From: Acidobacteriota bacterium
GTDB lineage: Bacteria > Acidobacteriota > Terriglobia > Acidiferrales > UBA7541
Reading direction: 5' to 3'
Assembly: GCA_003223245.1 (NCBI GenBank)
Contig: QHYI01000106.1
Coordinates: 34,924 to 98,923, forward strand
Length of the DNA: 64,000 nt
Shown here: in pieces, positions 27,798 through 36,696 of the stretch
Layout of the letters: each line of letters starts with the position of its first letter
How positions within the stretch are numbered: the stretch's first letter is position 1
The notes under the pieces: model-generated
The model's database searches: none
What the model was told of the DNA's origin: nothing
What the model saw: only the letters and a program-made list of their open reading frames with translations
Position numbers and translations under genes: made by a program

Positions 27798-28346
27798 GGC
27801 CGAAGTTCGCGTGATAGTCGGTTACTAAAAGATGCACTTTAAGGCTATTTCGTGATGGCAGAGAGTTTCAATTATGACGAATAGTTTCTTCGTTACTCCC
27901 ACTGTGGACTCCACCGAAAGGCGCGTGCTGCATCGCAAGCCAGCCTGCCGCTAACGGTTGTAATTCAAAGGAGAAACTCCGGGATTGTGGCCATGGCAAG
28001 AAGGCCACAAGGCGTAGCGTAGGGCTAGACACCATAGGACCATCATGTTAAGGTTTTTTCCTGTACCGCCATCCTTGCGCCAGGCGGCTGGGCTCTGAAC
28101 AGGAACCTGCCAAACGTTTTCGAGACGGCCCTTATCCGGCCGGCTTTGCGGGCGGTCCCAGGGTGTGGGACCGACCTGACGCCCGAAAAACCCTCCCCTC
28201 GAGGCAGACGAAGCCGTCTCTTATTGCGTGTGGATTTTTTTGAACTTCGGAGCAGCATATAGATTCCGTGGAAAAGAAGCAACTCCCGGCGGGGCACCGG
28301 GTCCAAAATTAGGATGCACGCGCGATAAGGAACCAAAGGGGACACC
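27798..28346 (+). other. Intergenic region with hairpins upstream of smc
   Basis: 549 bases with no supported gene. Two hairpins stand out: TGTGGCC/GGCCACA with a 10-base loop (about 27985-28008), and CGGTCCCA-GGGTG-TGGGACCG (28153-28173) enclosed by CGGG/CCCG (28149-28185). No U-run follows either, so they do not look like simple terminators. A structured leader or small RNA is possible, but I match no known family. Confidence 0.3.
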
Positions 28347-31300
28347 TTGCTTAAGCTGCGAAAAGTCGAAATCGTAGGCTTTAAGTCGTTTTGCGAACGC
28401 ACTCTGGTGACGTTCAGCGGGTCCGGGACCACGTGTATCGTCGGACCGAACGGCTGTGGCAAATCGAACGTGGTGGACGCGATTTCCTGGGTGCTGGGCG
28501 AGCAGAGCCACAAGTCTCTGCGCGCGGAACGCATGGCGGATTGCATCTTCAATGGAACAACAAAGCGCCCGCCGCTCGGCATGGCGGAAGTGACCATCAC
28601 GATGGAAGACCCGGAGCTGGCGGAAGCGGCGCGGTTCGTGTTGGAAGGCGCGGCAGCGGGAGAAAAGAAAGGTTTCACCACAGAGGGCCCAGAGAACACG
28701 GAAGAAGATGCCGCGACGTCAGCGGCGGCACCCGATGGGCCGCAGCTGGGCCAAGTTGCGGCCGGAGCGGATTCGCAGACAGAGAACGCGGAAGAGTCGG
28801 GCGGCAAATTCAAGAAACTATTCAAAAGAAAGAAAAAGAGCCAAGAAAAACCGACGCTTGCGACAAAGCCAGGCGAAATCATGGTCACGCGGAGGCTGTA
28901 TCGCTCGGGGCAGAGCGACTACCTCATCAACGGGCGCGTGGCACGGCTGCGCGACATTCAGGAAATGTTCATGGGCGTGGGGCTGGGACCGGATTCCTAC
29001 GCCATCATCGAACAGGGACGCATCGGGCTGATTCTTTCCACCAAACCGATGGAGCGGCGCGCGATCATCGAAGAAGCCGCGGGCGTAACGAAATTCAAAA
29101 CCAAAAAGCGACTGGCGGAAGCGAAGCTGGAGTCGTCGAAGGTGAACCTGGCCCGCGTGAACGACATCGTCGTTGAAGTAGAGAAGCAGCTCGGCTCGCT
29201 GAAGCGGCAGGCGGCGAAGGCGCGGCGGTATTCGGAGATTCGCGAGCAGATGCGCGGGATCGTGCGGCAGATGCTGGCGGGCAAAGCGCGGGAACTGGAT
29301 GCCGCAGCGGAAACAATCACGAAGCAACTGCAAGAATTGAACGCGGCAGAAACGCAGCGCGCAACCGCCATCCAGCAGATGGAGGGCGAACAGGACCGGC
29401 TGAATCAGCGGATTTACGAACTGGACGCGGAAATCCGGCAGAACCAAAACGTGCTAAACCTGACGGCGCTCGAAGTAGACCGCAGCGAGAACAAAATTGC
29501 GTTTAACCGCCAGCGCGCGCAGGAACTGGCCGGGCGTCACGCGCAGATGGATGCGGAACTGAAACAAGCGCGCGCGCAGGCCGCGGAGTGGGAGACGCGC
29601 AGCGCGACGCAGGTGCAGGCAGTGACGCTGCTGCGCGAAGAATCCGGCGCACTGAATGGGCGCGTCGAAGAACTTTTGCAGCGCGCGGAACAACGTGCGG
29701 CGCAGATTCGCGATAGCGAAGGGCGTATCGAGGCATTGCGGCAGCGGGCGTCGGAAGCGGGCGAAAGCCTGCTGCGGCTGCACGGCGAGCAAAAGCAATC
29801 GGAAGAAGCGCTGGTGCACCAAACCGAGGCGCTGCGGAAACTGGAGGCAAACGAACACGAAGTACTGGAAACCTCCATGCGGGCACGCAATGACGCGGAA
29901 CGCGCGGCTCATGAATTGGAAGCTGTTTCGGGGCAGCTCAGCGTGTTGAAGCAAAGCTCCGCGGAATTGCAGGCAAAAATCGGAGCGCTGCGCGGGCAGC
30001 GCGATGGCTTGACGAAAGAAGCGGACGCGCTGCGCGACTCGCTGGCGAGCGTGCGGGCGCGGCATTCGACGCTGACGCAGATTTTGAACGACCGGTCGTA
30101 TACGGCTGAGGCGGTGCAAAAACTCTTTGCTGCGAACGCGCGTGGCGGCGGGCAACAGTTCCGCGCCGTGGGTGTACTGGCCGACTACGCGGAAGTCGAA
30201 GAAAAGCATGAGGCCGCGATCGAGCAATTTCTGCGCGATGAGCTGGAATTTGTCGTCGTCGAAACTTTCGACCACGCACGCACGGGCATTTCCATGCTGC
30301 GCGATGAAGTGGGCGGCCGCGCGACGTTCTTCGTGGACTCCCTGCGCAACCTGCGGCTTGAAAATGAGTACGAACCGATTGCGAATTTCCAACCCGAAGA
30401 CGGCATAATCTCGCGGATGGACAAGCTGGTGGAATTCCGCGATCCGCTGGGAGCGGCGGCAAAGCAGTTTCTGCCACGGTTGCGTTCGGCATATTTGACC
30501 GACAGCGCGGCAGCAGCGGAAAAATTGGCCCGGGAGAATCCGCAGTACGCGTTCGTCACGCCGGACGGAACTAGTTATCAGGGGCGCATGGTGACCGGCG
30601 GACGTCCAGACGAGGCAGGGCCGCTAGGCATGAAGCGCGAATTGCGCGCGCTGAGTGCCGAGGTACTGCAACTCGAACACCAGATGAACGGGAAGCTGAC
30701 CGCGCTCGGAGAGGTAGCAGCAGAACTTCGCGCGACGGAACAGGCGCTGGAAGAAACCAGGGCGAAGCAGCGCGACGTGGAACGCGAAGTGATTTCCGCG
30801 CAGCACCGGCACAGCCAGATGCAGACGGAACTGGCACGGCTGGGAACCGAGTTGGTCCTTTGCCAGAGCGAGTTGGCGCGCGTCCGGAAAGAAGCAGAAG
30901 ACGCCTGGCAGCGCGCGGAACGCGCGAAGCACGAGCACGCCGCGGCCGCGCTCAATCGCGCGGAAGCGGAAGCCGAGAGCGCGCGGCTGGCGGAAGAACT
31001 GGTCGGACTGCGCGGTTCAGTGCAAACCGAGCAGCAGGAGTTAGCCACGGCGCGAGCCGGGCTGGCGGCGATTAACGAGCGACTGACGGCGGCAGAAGCT
31101 CTGGCGACGCGGCTTCGCGAAGAGCGCGCGGACATGGAACGCCGCGAGATGACGCTGCAGCAGCAAGTCATGTCCATTAGTGAAGAGACCGCGGCGCTCG
31201 CGAAGCAGAGCGAAGAATTGACGCAGCAACTCGAAGGTCTGCGCGCAGAAAAGCTGCGGCTGGAAGCGCGGCAGAAGGAACTGGAGCAAGAGTGGGAATC

Positions 31301-32207
31301 GGCGCGCACTCGCGTGACGCAAACCGAAGATCACCTTCGGATGGCGCGGCAAGAGCTGCAAGAGCTGCGCGAGCAGAAAAATCACGCCGAAGTGGAAGGC
31401 GCGAAGAACGAGTCGGACCGGGCGCATCTGCGCGAGACGTGCATGAGCGAAGTAAACGCGCAGCCGGAAGATTTGGTTGCCACGGAAACAGCGTTCATGA
31501 GCGGCGATGAACTTGCCGCAGCGGAAGCAAACTATCACGAAATGAAGCAGCGCATTGAGGGTATGGGCGCTGTAAACATGATGGCGCTTGAGGAGTTCAA
31601 CGAGTGCGAGCAGCGGTTCACCTTCCTAACGCGGGAGCGCGATGACTTGCTGAAATCGATTGCCGACACGCAGCAAGCCATCGTGGAATTGGACCAAGCC
31701 ACGAACGAGAAGTTCGAGCACGCGTTCCAAGCGATCAACAAGAGTTTCTCCGATGCCTTCCATGCGATTTTCGGCGGCGGCATGGCGGAGATGCGCTTGA
31801 CCGAGCCAGACAGTTCGGGCGATGCCGGCATCGACATTGTAGCCTCGCCTCCAGGAAAGCGGCTGCAAAACGTGCTTCTGCTTTCCGGCGGCGAGAAGGC
31901 CATGACGGCGCTGGCGCTGCTCATCGCGATTTTCCGCTACCAGCCGAGCCCGTTCTGCATCCTGGACGAAGTCGATGCCCCTCTGGACGAAGCGAATGTG
32001 GGCCGGTTCACGAAATTGATCGGGGAGATGAGCAGCCAGACGCAGTTCATTGTGGTCACACACAACCGCAAGACCATGGAAATCGCTCCCGTGCTTTACG
32101 GAGTAACGATGCAGGAGCCGGGCGTATCCAAGCTAGTCAGCGTGCGCTGGGAAGAAACCGGGAACGAAAATCCCGATACGAATGCATCGACCGCTTCCGC
32201 GGCGTAA
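28347..32207 (+). CDS. smc: Chromosome segregation ATPase SMC with unusual N-domain insertion
   Basis: 1286 residues from TTG 28347 (AAAGGGG upstream). The N-terminal ATPase part has Walker A GPNGCGKS (33-40); the C-terminal part has the signature LLSGGEKAMTALALL and Walker B FCILDEVDAPLDEANVGRF. Long coiled coils (about 260-560 and 750-1100) flank a hinge (about 585-745, FRAVGVLADYAEVEEKHEAA, ATFFVDSL). SMC dimers with ScpAB compact and segregate DNA. Unusual: about 85 residues (91-177) are inserted between EVTITMEDPE and the conserved IMVTRRLYRSGQSDYLING. The insert is Glu/Ala/Lys-rich with a basic KFKKLFKRKKK stretch, and its DNA contains a dispersed CACAGAGG-type repeat. The frame stays open and all motifs are intact, so the protein is probably functional. 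Confidence 0.96.
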   Translation: MLKLRKVEIVGFKSFCERTLVTFSGSGTTCIVGPNGCGKSNVVDAISWVLGEQSHKSLRAERMADCIFNGTTKRPPLGMAEVTITMEDPELAEAARFVLEGAAAGEKKGFTTEGPENTEEDAATSAAAPDGPQLGQVAAGADSQTENAEESGGKFKKLFKRKKKSQEKPTLATKPGEIMVTRRLYRSGQSDYLINGRVARLRDIQEMFMGVGLGPDSYAIIEQGRIGLILSTKPMERRAIIEEAAGVTKFKTKKRLAEAKLESSKVNLARVNDIVVEVEKQLGSLKRQAAKARRYSEIREQMRGIVRQMLAGKARELDAAAETITKQLQELNAAETQRATAIQQMEGEQDRLNQRIYELDAEIRQNQNVLNLTALEVDRSENKIAFNRQRAQELAGRHAQMDAELKQARAQAAEWETRSATQVQAVTLLREESGALNGRVEELLQRAEQRAAQIRDSEGRIEALRQRASEAGESLLRLHGEQKQSEEALVHQTEALRKLEANEHEVLETSMRARNDAERAAHELEAVSGQLSVLKQSSAELQAKIGALRGQRDGLTKEADALRDSLASVRARHSTLTQILNDRSYTAEAVQKLFAANARGGGQQFRAVGVLADYAEVEEKHEAAIEQFLRDELEFVVVETFDHARTGISMLRDEVGGRATFFVDSLRNLRLENEYEPIANFQPEDGIISRMDKLVEFRDPLGAAAKQFLPRLRSAYLTDSAAAAEKLARENPQYAFVTPDGTSYQGRMVTGGRPDEAGPLGMKRELRALSAEVLQLEHQMNGKLTALGEVAAELRATEQALEETRAKQRDVEREVISAQHRHSQMQTELARLGTELVLCQSELARVRKEAEDAWQRAERAKHEHAAAALNRAEAEAESARLAEELVGLRGSVQTEQQELATARAGLAAINERLTAAEALATRLREERADMERREMTLQQQVMSISEETAALAKQSEELTQQLEGLRAEKLRLEARQKELEQEWESARTRVTQTEDHLRMARQELQELREQKNHAEVEGAKNESDRAHLRETCMSEVNAQPEDLVATETAFMSGDELAAAEANYHEMKQRIEGMGAVNMMALEEFNECEQRFTFLTRERDDLLKSIADTQQAIVELDQATNEKFEHAFQAINKSFSDAFHAIFGGGMAEMRLTEPDSSGDAGIDIVASPPGKRLQNVLLLSGGEKAMTALALLIAIFRYQPSPFCILDEVDAPLDEANVGRFTKLIGEMSSQTQFIVVTHNRKTMEIAPVLYGVTMQEPGVSKLVSVRWEETGNENPDTNASTASAA
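28671..28708 (+). repeat. CACAGAGG-type dispersed repeat within smc
   Basis: The in-frame stretch containing CACCACAGAGG and AGAGAACACGGAAGA encodes FTTEGPENTEE and resembles the intergenic repeat at 22019-22060. It lies inside the SMC insertion. Confidence 0.5.
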
Positions 32208-32353
32208 GCAGACGCAGTTGCGTTCTCGCGAGGATTGGCAAAAACAGAAGACCGCCTGAAAATCTTTCTTAGCATTTTTTATTCATCGCATAAAGTTTCC
32301 CTATCGCATTTCCATGCAATTCCGTTTCGCACAATTTTCCACCGCCGACGGGT

Positions 32354-32381
32354 TTGACTTCGTAGCTCGGTGCGTTAGAAT
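32354..32381 (+). promoter_or_regulatory. purC promoter
   Basis: TTGACT (32354-32359), a 16-bp spacer and TAGAAT (32376-32381), about 30 bases ahead of the purC start. Confidence 0.6.
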
Positions 32382-32411
32382 GCGGAACGCCGAGTCGGGG
32401 AGTTTTTTGCT

Positions 32412-33314
32412 GTGCCTTCTGCTTCAGCCATGAAAGTCCTACGGGAAACTCAGTTCGACGGACTCACGCCGAGCGTGCGCGGAAAAGTGCGCGACATTTA
32501 CGATTTGGGCGACAAGCTGCTCATCGTCGCCACCGACCGTCTCTCGGCGTTTGACGTGATCCTGCCAACACCGATTCCCGAAAAAGGACGCGTGCTCACG
32601 CAGATTTCCCTTTTTTGGTTCAGCCTTCTGAAAGACGTCATCCCTAATCATGTAATTAGCGCCACGGAATTTCCCCCGCCGTTTGACCGATTCAAGGAAG
32701 AATTGGCGGGGCGCTCGATGTTGGCGAAAAAAACGAAGCCCTTGCCGATTGAATGCGTGGTGCGCGGTTACGTGTCAGGCTCGGGCTGGAAAGATTATCG
32801 AACGACGGGAAAGATCTGTGGCATCGTGCTGCCCACAGGCTTGCTCGAATCGGACCGATTGCCCGAACCAATTTTTACCCCCGCGACAAAAGCAGTAACT
32901 GGACACGACGAGAATATCGCTTTCGAGCAAGTAGTAAAGATGATCGGCAAGGAACTTGCTGTGGCCGTTCGCGCCGTTAGCCTGGAACTGTACCGGCGCG
33001 CCGCTGCGCATGCCGAGCCCCGCGGAATTATCGTGGCAGACACCAAATTCGAGTTTGGTTTGTTGAACGATGAGCTGATTTGGATAGATGAAGCGCTGAC
33101 GCCAGATTCGTCGCGCTTTTGGCCCGCCACGCGCTATCGCCCCGGCGGACCGCAGGCGTCTTTTGACAAGCAGTTTGTGCGGGATTATCTCGAACGGATG
33201 CGCTGGTCGAAGACCCCGCCCGGACCAGAGCTCCCACCGGAGGTGGTCGACGCCACTCGCGAGAAATACCGGGAGGCGTACCGCATTCTGACTGGCCATG
33301 AATTGACGCAGTAA
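32412..33314 (+). CDS. purC: Phosphoribosylaminoimidazole-succinocarboxamide synthase (SAICAR synthase)
   Basis: 300 residues. ATP-dependent ligation of aspartate to CAIR in purine synthesis. Motifs: [28 protein letters not shown] (N-terminal nucleotide lobe), [22 protein letters not shown] and [13 protein letters not shown]. The GTG at 32412 is nine bases after GGGGAG; the ATG at 32430 has no ribosome site, so GTG is preferred. Length fits the single-domain bacterial/yeast-like long form. It is followed by a Fis-type HTH gene on the same strand. Confidence 0.95.
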   Translation: MPSASAMKVLRETQFDGLTPSVRGKVRDIYDLGDKLLIVATDRLSAFDVILPTPIPEKGRVLTQISLFWFSLLKDVIPNHVISATEFPPPFDRFKEELAGRSMLAKKTKPLPIECVVRGYVSGSGWKDYRTTGKICGIVLPTGLLESDRLPEPIFTPATKAVTGHDENIAFEQVVKMIGKELAVAVRAVSLELYRRAAAHAEPRGIIVADTKFEFGLLNDELIWIDEALTPDSSRFWPATRYRPGGPQASFDKQFVRDYLERMRWSKTPPGPELPPEVVDATREKYREAYRILTGHELTQ

Positions 33315-33353
33315 CGGGGCCCATGCATATACATCCCTGCGGAGCGTGTTATC

Positions 33354-33581
33354 GTGAAAGACCAATTAGAAGGGCTCGTCAATCAAATGGTGGAGCGGGG
33401 AATCTACTTTGACGAAGCGATAGAAGAGTTCGAGAAACGATTTATCAAGCGCGTGTTGGACCGTGCGAACGGCAACCGGTCGCGCGCCGCCCAGCTCCTG
33501 GGGATTCACCGCAATACGTTGAGCCGCAAAATCGAGGAATACAAGCTGGACACGAACGGGCACCGGCGGCGGCCGCGCTGA
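33354..33581 (+). CDS. Fis-type helix-turn-helix DNA-binding protein
   Basis: 75 residues from GTG 33354, with GGAG nine bases upstream. The C-terminal half is a Fis/NtrC-type HTH (NRSRAAQLLGIHRNTLSRKIEEY). The N-terminal half is helical (LEGLVNQMVERGIYFDEAIEEFEKRFI). There is no AAA+ domain, so it is a stand-alone nucleoid or regulatory factor. It follows purC by 40 bases and is probably co-transcribed with it. It ends ahead of a hairpin that serves as terminator on the opposite strand. Confidence 0.85.
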   Translation: MKDQLEGLVNQMVERGIYFDEAIEEFEKRFIKRVLDRANGNRSRAAQLLGIHRNTLSRKIEEYKLDTNGHRRRPR

Positions 33582-33595
33582 AGGCAGTCGGTTCT

Positions 33596-33632
33596 AAAAG
33601 GAAAACGGCTCCTCAGTATCTCGGAGAGCCGT
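33596..33632 (-). terminator. Rho-independent terminator of the TPR gene
   Basis: Minus-strand ACGGCTC/GAGCCGT stem (33605-33632) with a 14-base loop, followed by TTTTCCTTTT. It lies 28 bases past the stop of the gene at 33661-35001. Confidence 0.6.
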
Positions 33633-33660
33633 CTCGCTGAACTACAAGCTCGGGAACCGC

Positions 33661-35001
33661 TTAGTTGGACCGGCCGCTCGGCTTCCGGGTGGGCCGACGC
33701 ACGGGCCGCTTGGGAGCCTTCTCCTTGGGAATATCTTCTTCCTTCACTTTGGCCTTATCCCAGTGGAGAAAGAAGGGATTGGGATCGTAAGAGACCAAAG
33801 TTCCCGTAAAGTGGACGGCGCTATCTTTTTCAACGCGCGCTGCCTCGGGCTGGCCAACCACTTTCACGTCCATGTTTGGATCTTTCGCGGCATCAAACTC
33901 CGCATCGCTAGTCACAAAGGCGATCTTCAGCACGAGAGGATCGCCAGGGACAACTTCGATGACCTTGCCGGGAACTTCCGGAAATTCCAGACCGCATGCG
34001 GCAAGCCAAGTCAGCTTGCTCTTCTCGCCTCCCGCCTTCAGGTCATTGAAAACCGAAGCGATGGTCATGTCCTTCTGAACCGCGCTGATGTCCGCGGCGC
34101 TCGGCAAGGAATAGGTACTGGGACGATCGGTAGAACTGCCTGCGAGTTGCAGCAACTCGTTCAATTCACCGTCGACCAGATTGTCGCAAATGTTCCCGCC
34201 CTGATAGTTTGCGATCTGCCCTTTTAGATACTTCTTGATCTGATCGGCTTGCTTCTGGGTAGCGCTCTTGGAGGTTACCGACTTTGCGAAGTACCAGAAG
34301 GCGTCCATCCACTGCGGCGGTGTCATGGCCATGTAGGCCTTCCCGAGGTTGTAATTGGTGCTCAAGTCGTCCGGATTCAGAGCCAAGACCGCCTTATAGG
34401 ACTGTATCGCCGATGGATAATCCTTGACCGCCATTGCCGCGGTGGCAGCCGTGTAGTTGAAGAGAATCATGGGCTGCTGCTTTTGCTTCTTAAATTCGTC
34501 CTCAGAAATGTTATCGGGCTTCTTGACCTCGTCCAGAGTCTTTAGGCCCAGCAAAGCCGCCTCCCGAGCCTTGGCTGCTCCTGCAGTCTGGTCCGCTTGG
34601 GGCAGGCTGGCGTAGGCAAGCGCCCTGGCGTAAAGCATCTGGTAACGCACCACCGGCTCCGCCTTATCTCCGAGCGCCACGAGCTTGTCCGCGTAATCAA
34701 TCACCTTTTGCGGATTCTTCAGCTGATTGTAGGCATTGACGTACAGGGGATAAACATAAACGAGGAGCGCAGAATTCGGGTACTTCGCAACAAAATCATC
34801 CAGACACTTGACCTGTGTCGCCGGCACTTTTTCGGCCGCGCAAGCCTGTTCCGCGTTGTACTCGACCAGCGTGTATGCCGGAGCCTTTGTTGTGTCTTGC
34901 CCCGATGCCGGCGCTTGCGCGCGCAGGCTCGTCGAATTTCCTAGAATTAGACAAAGCACCGCTACCGGCGCGATACCCATGCACTTTCTTTTTCCATTCA
35001 T
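33661..35001 (-). CDS. Exported TPR-containing protein
   Basis: 446 residues from ATG 35001 (GAGGAG eight bases upstream; an in-frame start at 35079 would translate this ribosome site). A signal peptide (about 5-27, ending SLRAQ) is followed by TPR-like helical repeats: YVYPLYVNAYNQLKNPQKVI, AMAVKDYPSAIQSYKAVLAL and LSTNYNLGKAYMAM. A C-terminal beta-rich part follows, then a basic tail (KAPKRPVRRPTRKPSGRSN). It is likely a periplasmic scaffold. It is a single gene between a convergent and a divergent neighbour; function unknown. Confidence 0.85.
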   Translation of the reverse strand: MNGKRKCMGIAPVAVLCLILGNSTSLRAQAPASGQDTTKAPAYTLVEYNAEQACAAEKVPATQVKCLDDFVAKYPNSALLVYVYPLYVNAYNQLKNPQKVIDYADKLVALGDKAEPVVRYQMLYARALAYASLPQADQTAGAAKAREAALLGLKTLDEVKKPDNISEDEFKKQKQQPMILFNYTAATAAMAVKDYPSAIQSYKAVLALNPDDLSTNYNLGKAYMAMTPPQWMDAFWYFAKSVTSKSATQKQADQIKKYLKGQIANYQGGNICDNLVDGELNELLQLAGSSTDRPSTYSLPSAADISAVQKDMTIASVFNDLKAGGEKSKLTWLAACGLEFPEVPGKVIEVVPGDPLVLKIAFVTSDAEFDAAKDPNMDVKVVGQPEAARVEKDSAVHFTGTLVSYDPNPFFLHWDKAKVKEEDIPKEKAPKRPVRRPTRKPSGRSN

Positions 35002-35300
35002 TACGGTTTCTCCTCGCTGAGATTCCGTGCGTCCAATTATGGTTCCGGTGCAACCCGGAATTCTTTCACCGGGAATCATTCTGTCTCAGAAAACCCTGGG
35101 ATTATAGGAAAAGGCGCACTAAATCCGCAAGCAGTTATCCTCCACGACCTCCACGAAGTTCCTGATGATTTTTCTTTGTGCCGCGGAGTCACTTCTCAAT
35201 TACGTTCGCTGCGGCGAACAGCATAGCCGCCGTCATCGAAATCGCTGATGATAAGATGAGTGTCGCACAAAAAGAGTGGCCCGCGCGAGGAAGAATTCTC

Positions 35301-35961
35301 ATGCCTGCAATAAATACCGTAAATGACAGACCAGGGGAAAAGAAGGGGCTCTCGGAAAGCGTCGCACTGGTGACCGGCGGCAGCCGCGGCATCGGCCGCG
35401 CGATCGCATATCGTCTGGGAACGTTGGGAGCCGCAGTAGCGATTTGCGGCCGGGACCGCGCGGCACTGGAAAATTCTGCGGCCGCTCTCGAGAAGCTCGG
35501 CGGGCGGACGTTGTTCCAGGTGACGGATGTCACTAACGCAAAGGGCGCACGAGAAAACCGAGGCGGATTGGGACCGCGTTCTGGATACAAACCTCAAAAG
35601 CGTGTTCTTGGTTTCGCGGGCGGTAGTGCCTTCGATGGCGCGGCGCGGTTCTGGGGACATCATCAACATCAGCTCCCTGGCGGGCAGAAACACCTTTGCT
35701 GGCGGCGGGCTTTATTGCGCTTCCAAATGGGGCCTGCTGGGCTTGTCAGGCTGCATGATGGAGGATTTGCGTGAACATGGCATCCGCGTGAGCGTGGTTT
35801 GCCCAGGCAGCGTGGCCACGGAGTTTTCCGGCAGCCGGCCAAAAGACCCGGCGAAGGCTTTGACCCCGGAAGACGTGGCCCACGCCGTGGAGACGATTGT
35901 GACGCAAGGGCCAGGAAGCTTTCTGAGCGAGATCCAGCTGCGGCCATTACGCAAGGCGTAG
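35301..35961 (+). pseudogene. Short-chain dehydrogenase/reductase, disrupted by internal deletion
   Basis: The ATG at 35301 follows GAGGAA. The Rossmann start is intact (ESVALVTGGSRGIGRAIAYRLG, then AVAICGRD). After LFQVTDVTNAKGA the frame shifts. The continuing SDR sequence lies in another frame (HEKTEADWDRVLDTNLKSVF, IINISSLAG, YCASKWGL, VCPGSVATEF) and ends at 35961. About 35-40 residues that normally carry the NNAG motif are missing at the junction (around 35540). The catalytic Ser and YxxxK survive. A single deletion whose length is not a multiple of three explains both faults. An NAD(P)-dependent oxidoreductase function is presumably lost. Confidence 0.75.
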
Positions 35962-36001
35962 AGGCCCAGGCGCACGATTCGCCGACACGGTTGTTTTCCC
36001 A

Positions 36002-36032
36002 TTGACAATAGTCGTTTACACGAGTATTTTCA
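36002..36032 (+). promoter_or_regulatory. marR-type promoter with overlapping operator
   Basis: TTGACA (36002-36007), 17 bp, TATTTT (36025-36030). The spacer is a near-perfect inverted repeat ATAGTCGT-TTAC-ACGAGTAT (36008-36027). The symmetry extends to 13-base arms (36003-36015 and 36020-36032) with 11 of 13 positions matching. A bound MarR dimer would cover both promoter boxes, so autorepression is likely. Confidence 0.7.
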
Positions 36033-36037
36033 TTTTG

Positions 36038-36499
36038 TTGAACTCCAAGAACAAGCCTGCGCGTCCGCCTGCTTCATTGGAAGAACGAATCTTTCTCGCC
36101 TTGCTGAAGGCCGCTGACGCCCTGGGCCAGGAAGCCGAGCAATTGACGCGCTCCGCCAACCTGACCGGCACGCAGTACAACGTGCTGCGTATCCTGCGGG
36201 GCGCCGGACCCGAAGGCCTGGCCTGCCGCGCGATTGGCGAACGGATGATTACGCACGACCCGGACATCACGCGGCTTCTCGATCGCCTGGAAAAGCAACG
36301 ATTGATCACGCGCGAACGGCAGAAGGATGACCGCCGCGTCGTAAAGACCCGGATTACACCACGCGGTCTGGAACTCTTGAAGCCGCTGGATCAGCCTATG
36401 CGGGATTTGCACAAGCGGCAGTTCCGGCACATGGCGGGAAGCCGTCTGAAAACTCTTTATGACCTGCTGGAAGAAATCCGCGTCGTTCCGCAGAACTAG
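36038..36499 (+). CDS. MarR-family transcriptional regulator
   Basis: About 153 residues. Winged-helix MarR core: LTGTQYNVLRILRGAGPEGLACRAIGER, DPDITRLLDRLEKQRLITRERQKDDRRVVKTRITPRG (the DxRxxxxxLT-like wing), then a dimerisation helix. A TTG at 36002 is excluded as start because it is the -35 box. TTG 36038 (or 36035) lies at the predicted transcription start, implying a leaderless or nearly leaderless mRNA. It probably represses itself through the palindrome and may control the broken SDR gene upstream and the nitroreductase downstream. The ligand is unknown. Confidence 0.88.
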   Translation: MNSKNKPARPPASLEERIFLALLKAADALGQEAEQLTRSANLTGTQYNVLRILRGAGPEGLACRAIGERMITHDPDITRLLDRLEKQRLITRERQKDDRRVVKTRITPRGLELLKPLDQPMRDLHKRQFRHMAGSRLKTLYDLLEEIRVVPQN

Positions 36500-36696
36500 C
36501 AACTTTCGGGTGCACGCTTCCAACTCCAACCCAAAGAAGGAAGGAAAAGCAACAGGAACCGGGCACGTTTGTCCAATCGCAGTCGTCGCTCTCATCGCGG
36601 CGGGGCTTTCGCGGGCGGGTTCGCGTGTGTCTACCGCATGCACCACCTCACAGGTTTCGCTCATCTAAACTGTGCCCAGAACAAGAGGAAACGAAC

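Noticed and set aside
28043-28888. 281-residue minus-strand ORF before and within smc
   Set aside because: It overlaps the conserved SMC Walker A region in antisense and is Ser/Pro-rich low complexity, as expected for a shadow frame.
29454-31538. Long antisense ORFs inside smc (up to 312 residues)
   Set aside because: They are created by the GC-rich coiled-coil codons; none has a ribosome site or motif.
36002-36037. TTG at 36002 as the start of the MarR gene
   Set aside because: This TTG is the first half of the -35 box TTGACA and the intervening codons are the operator; the protein starts at about 36038.
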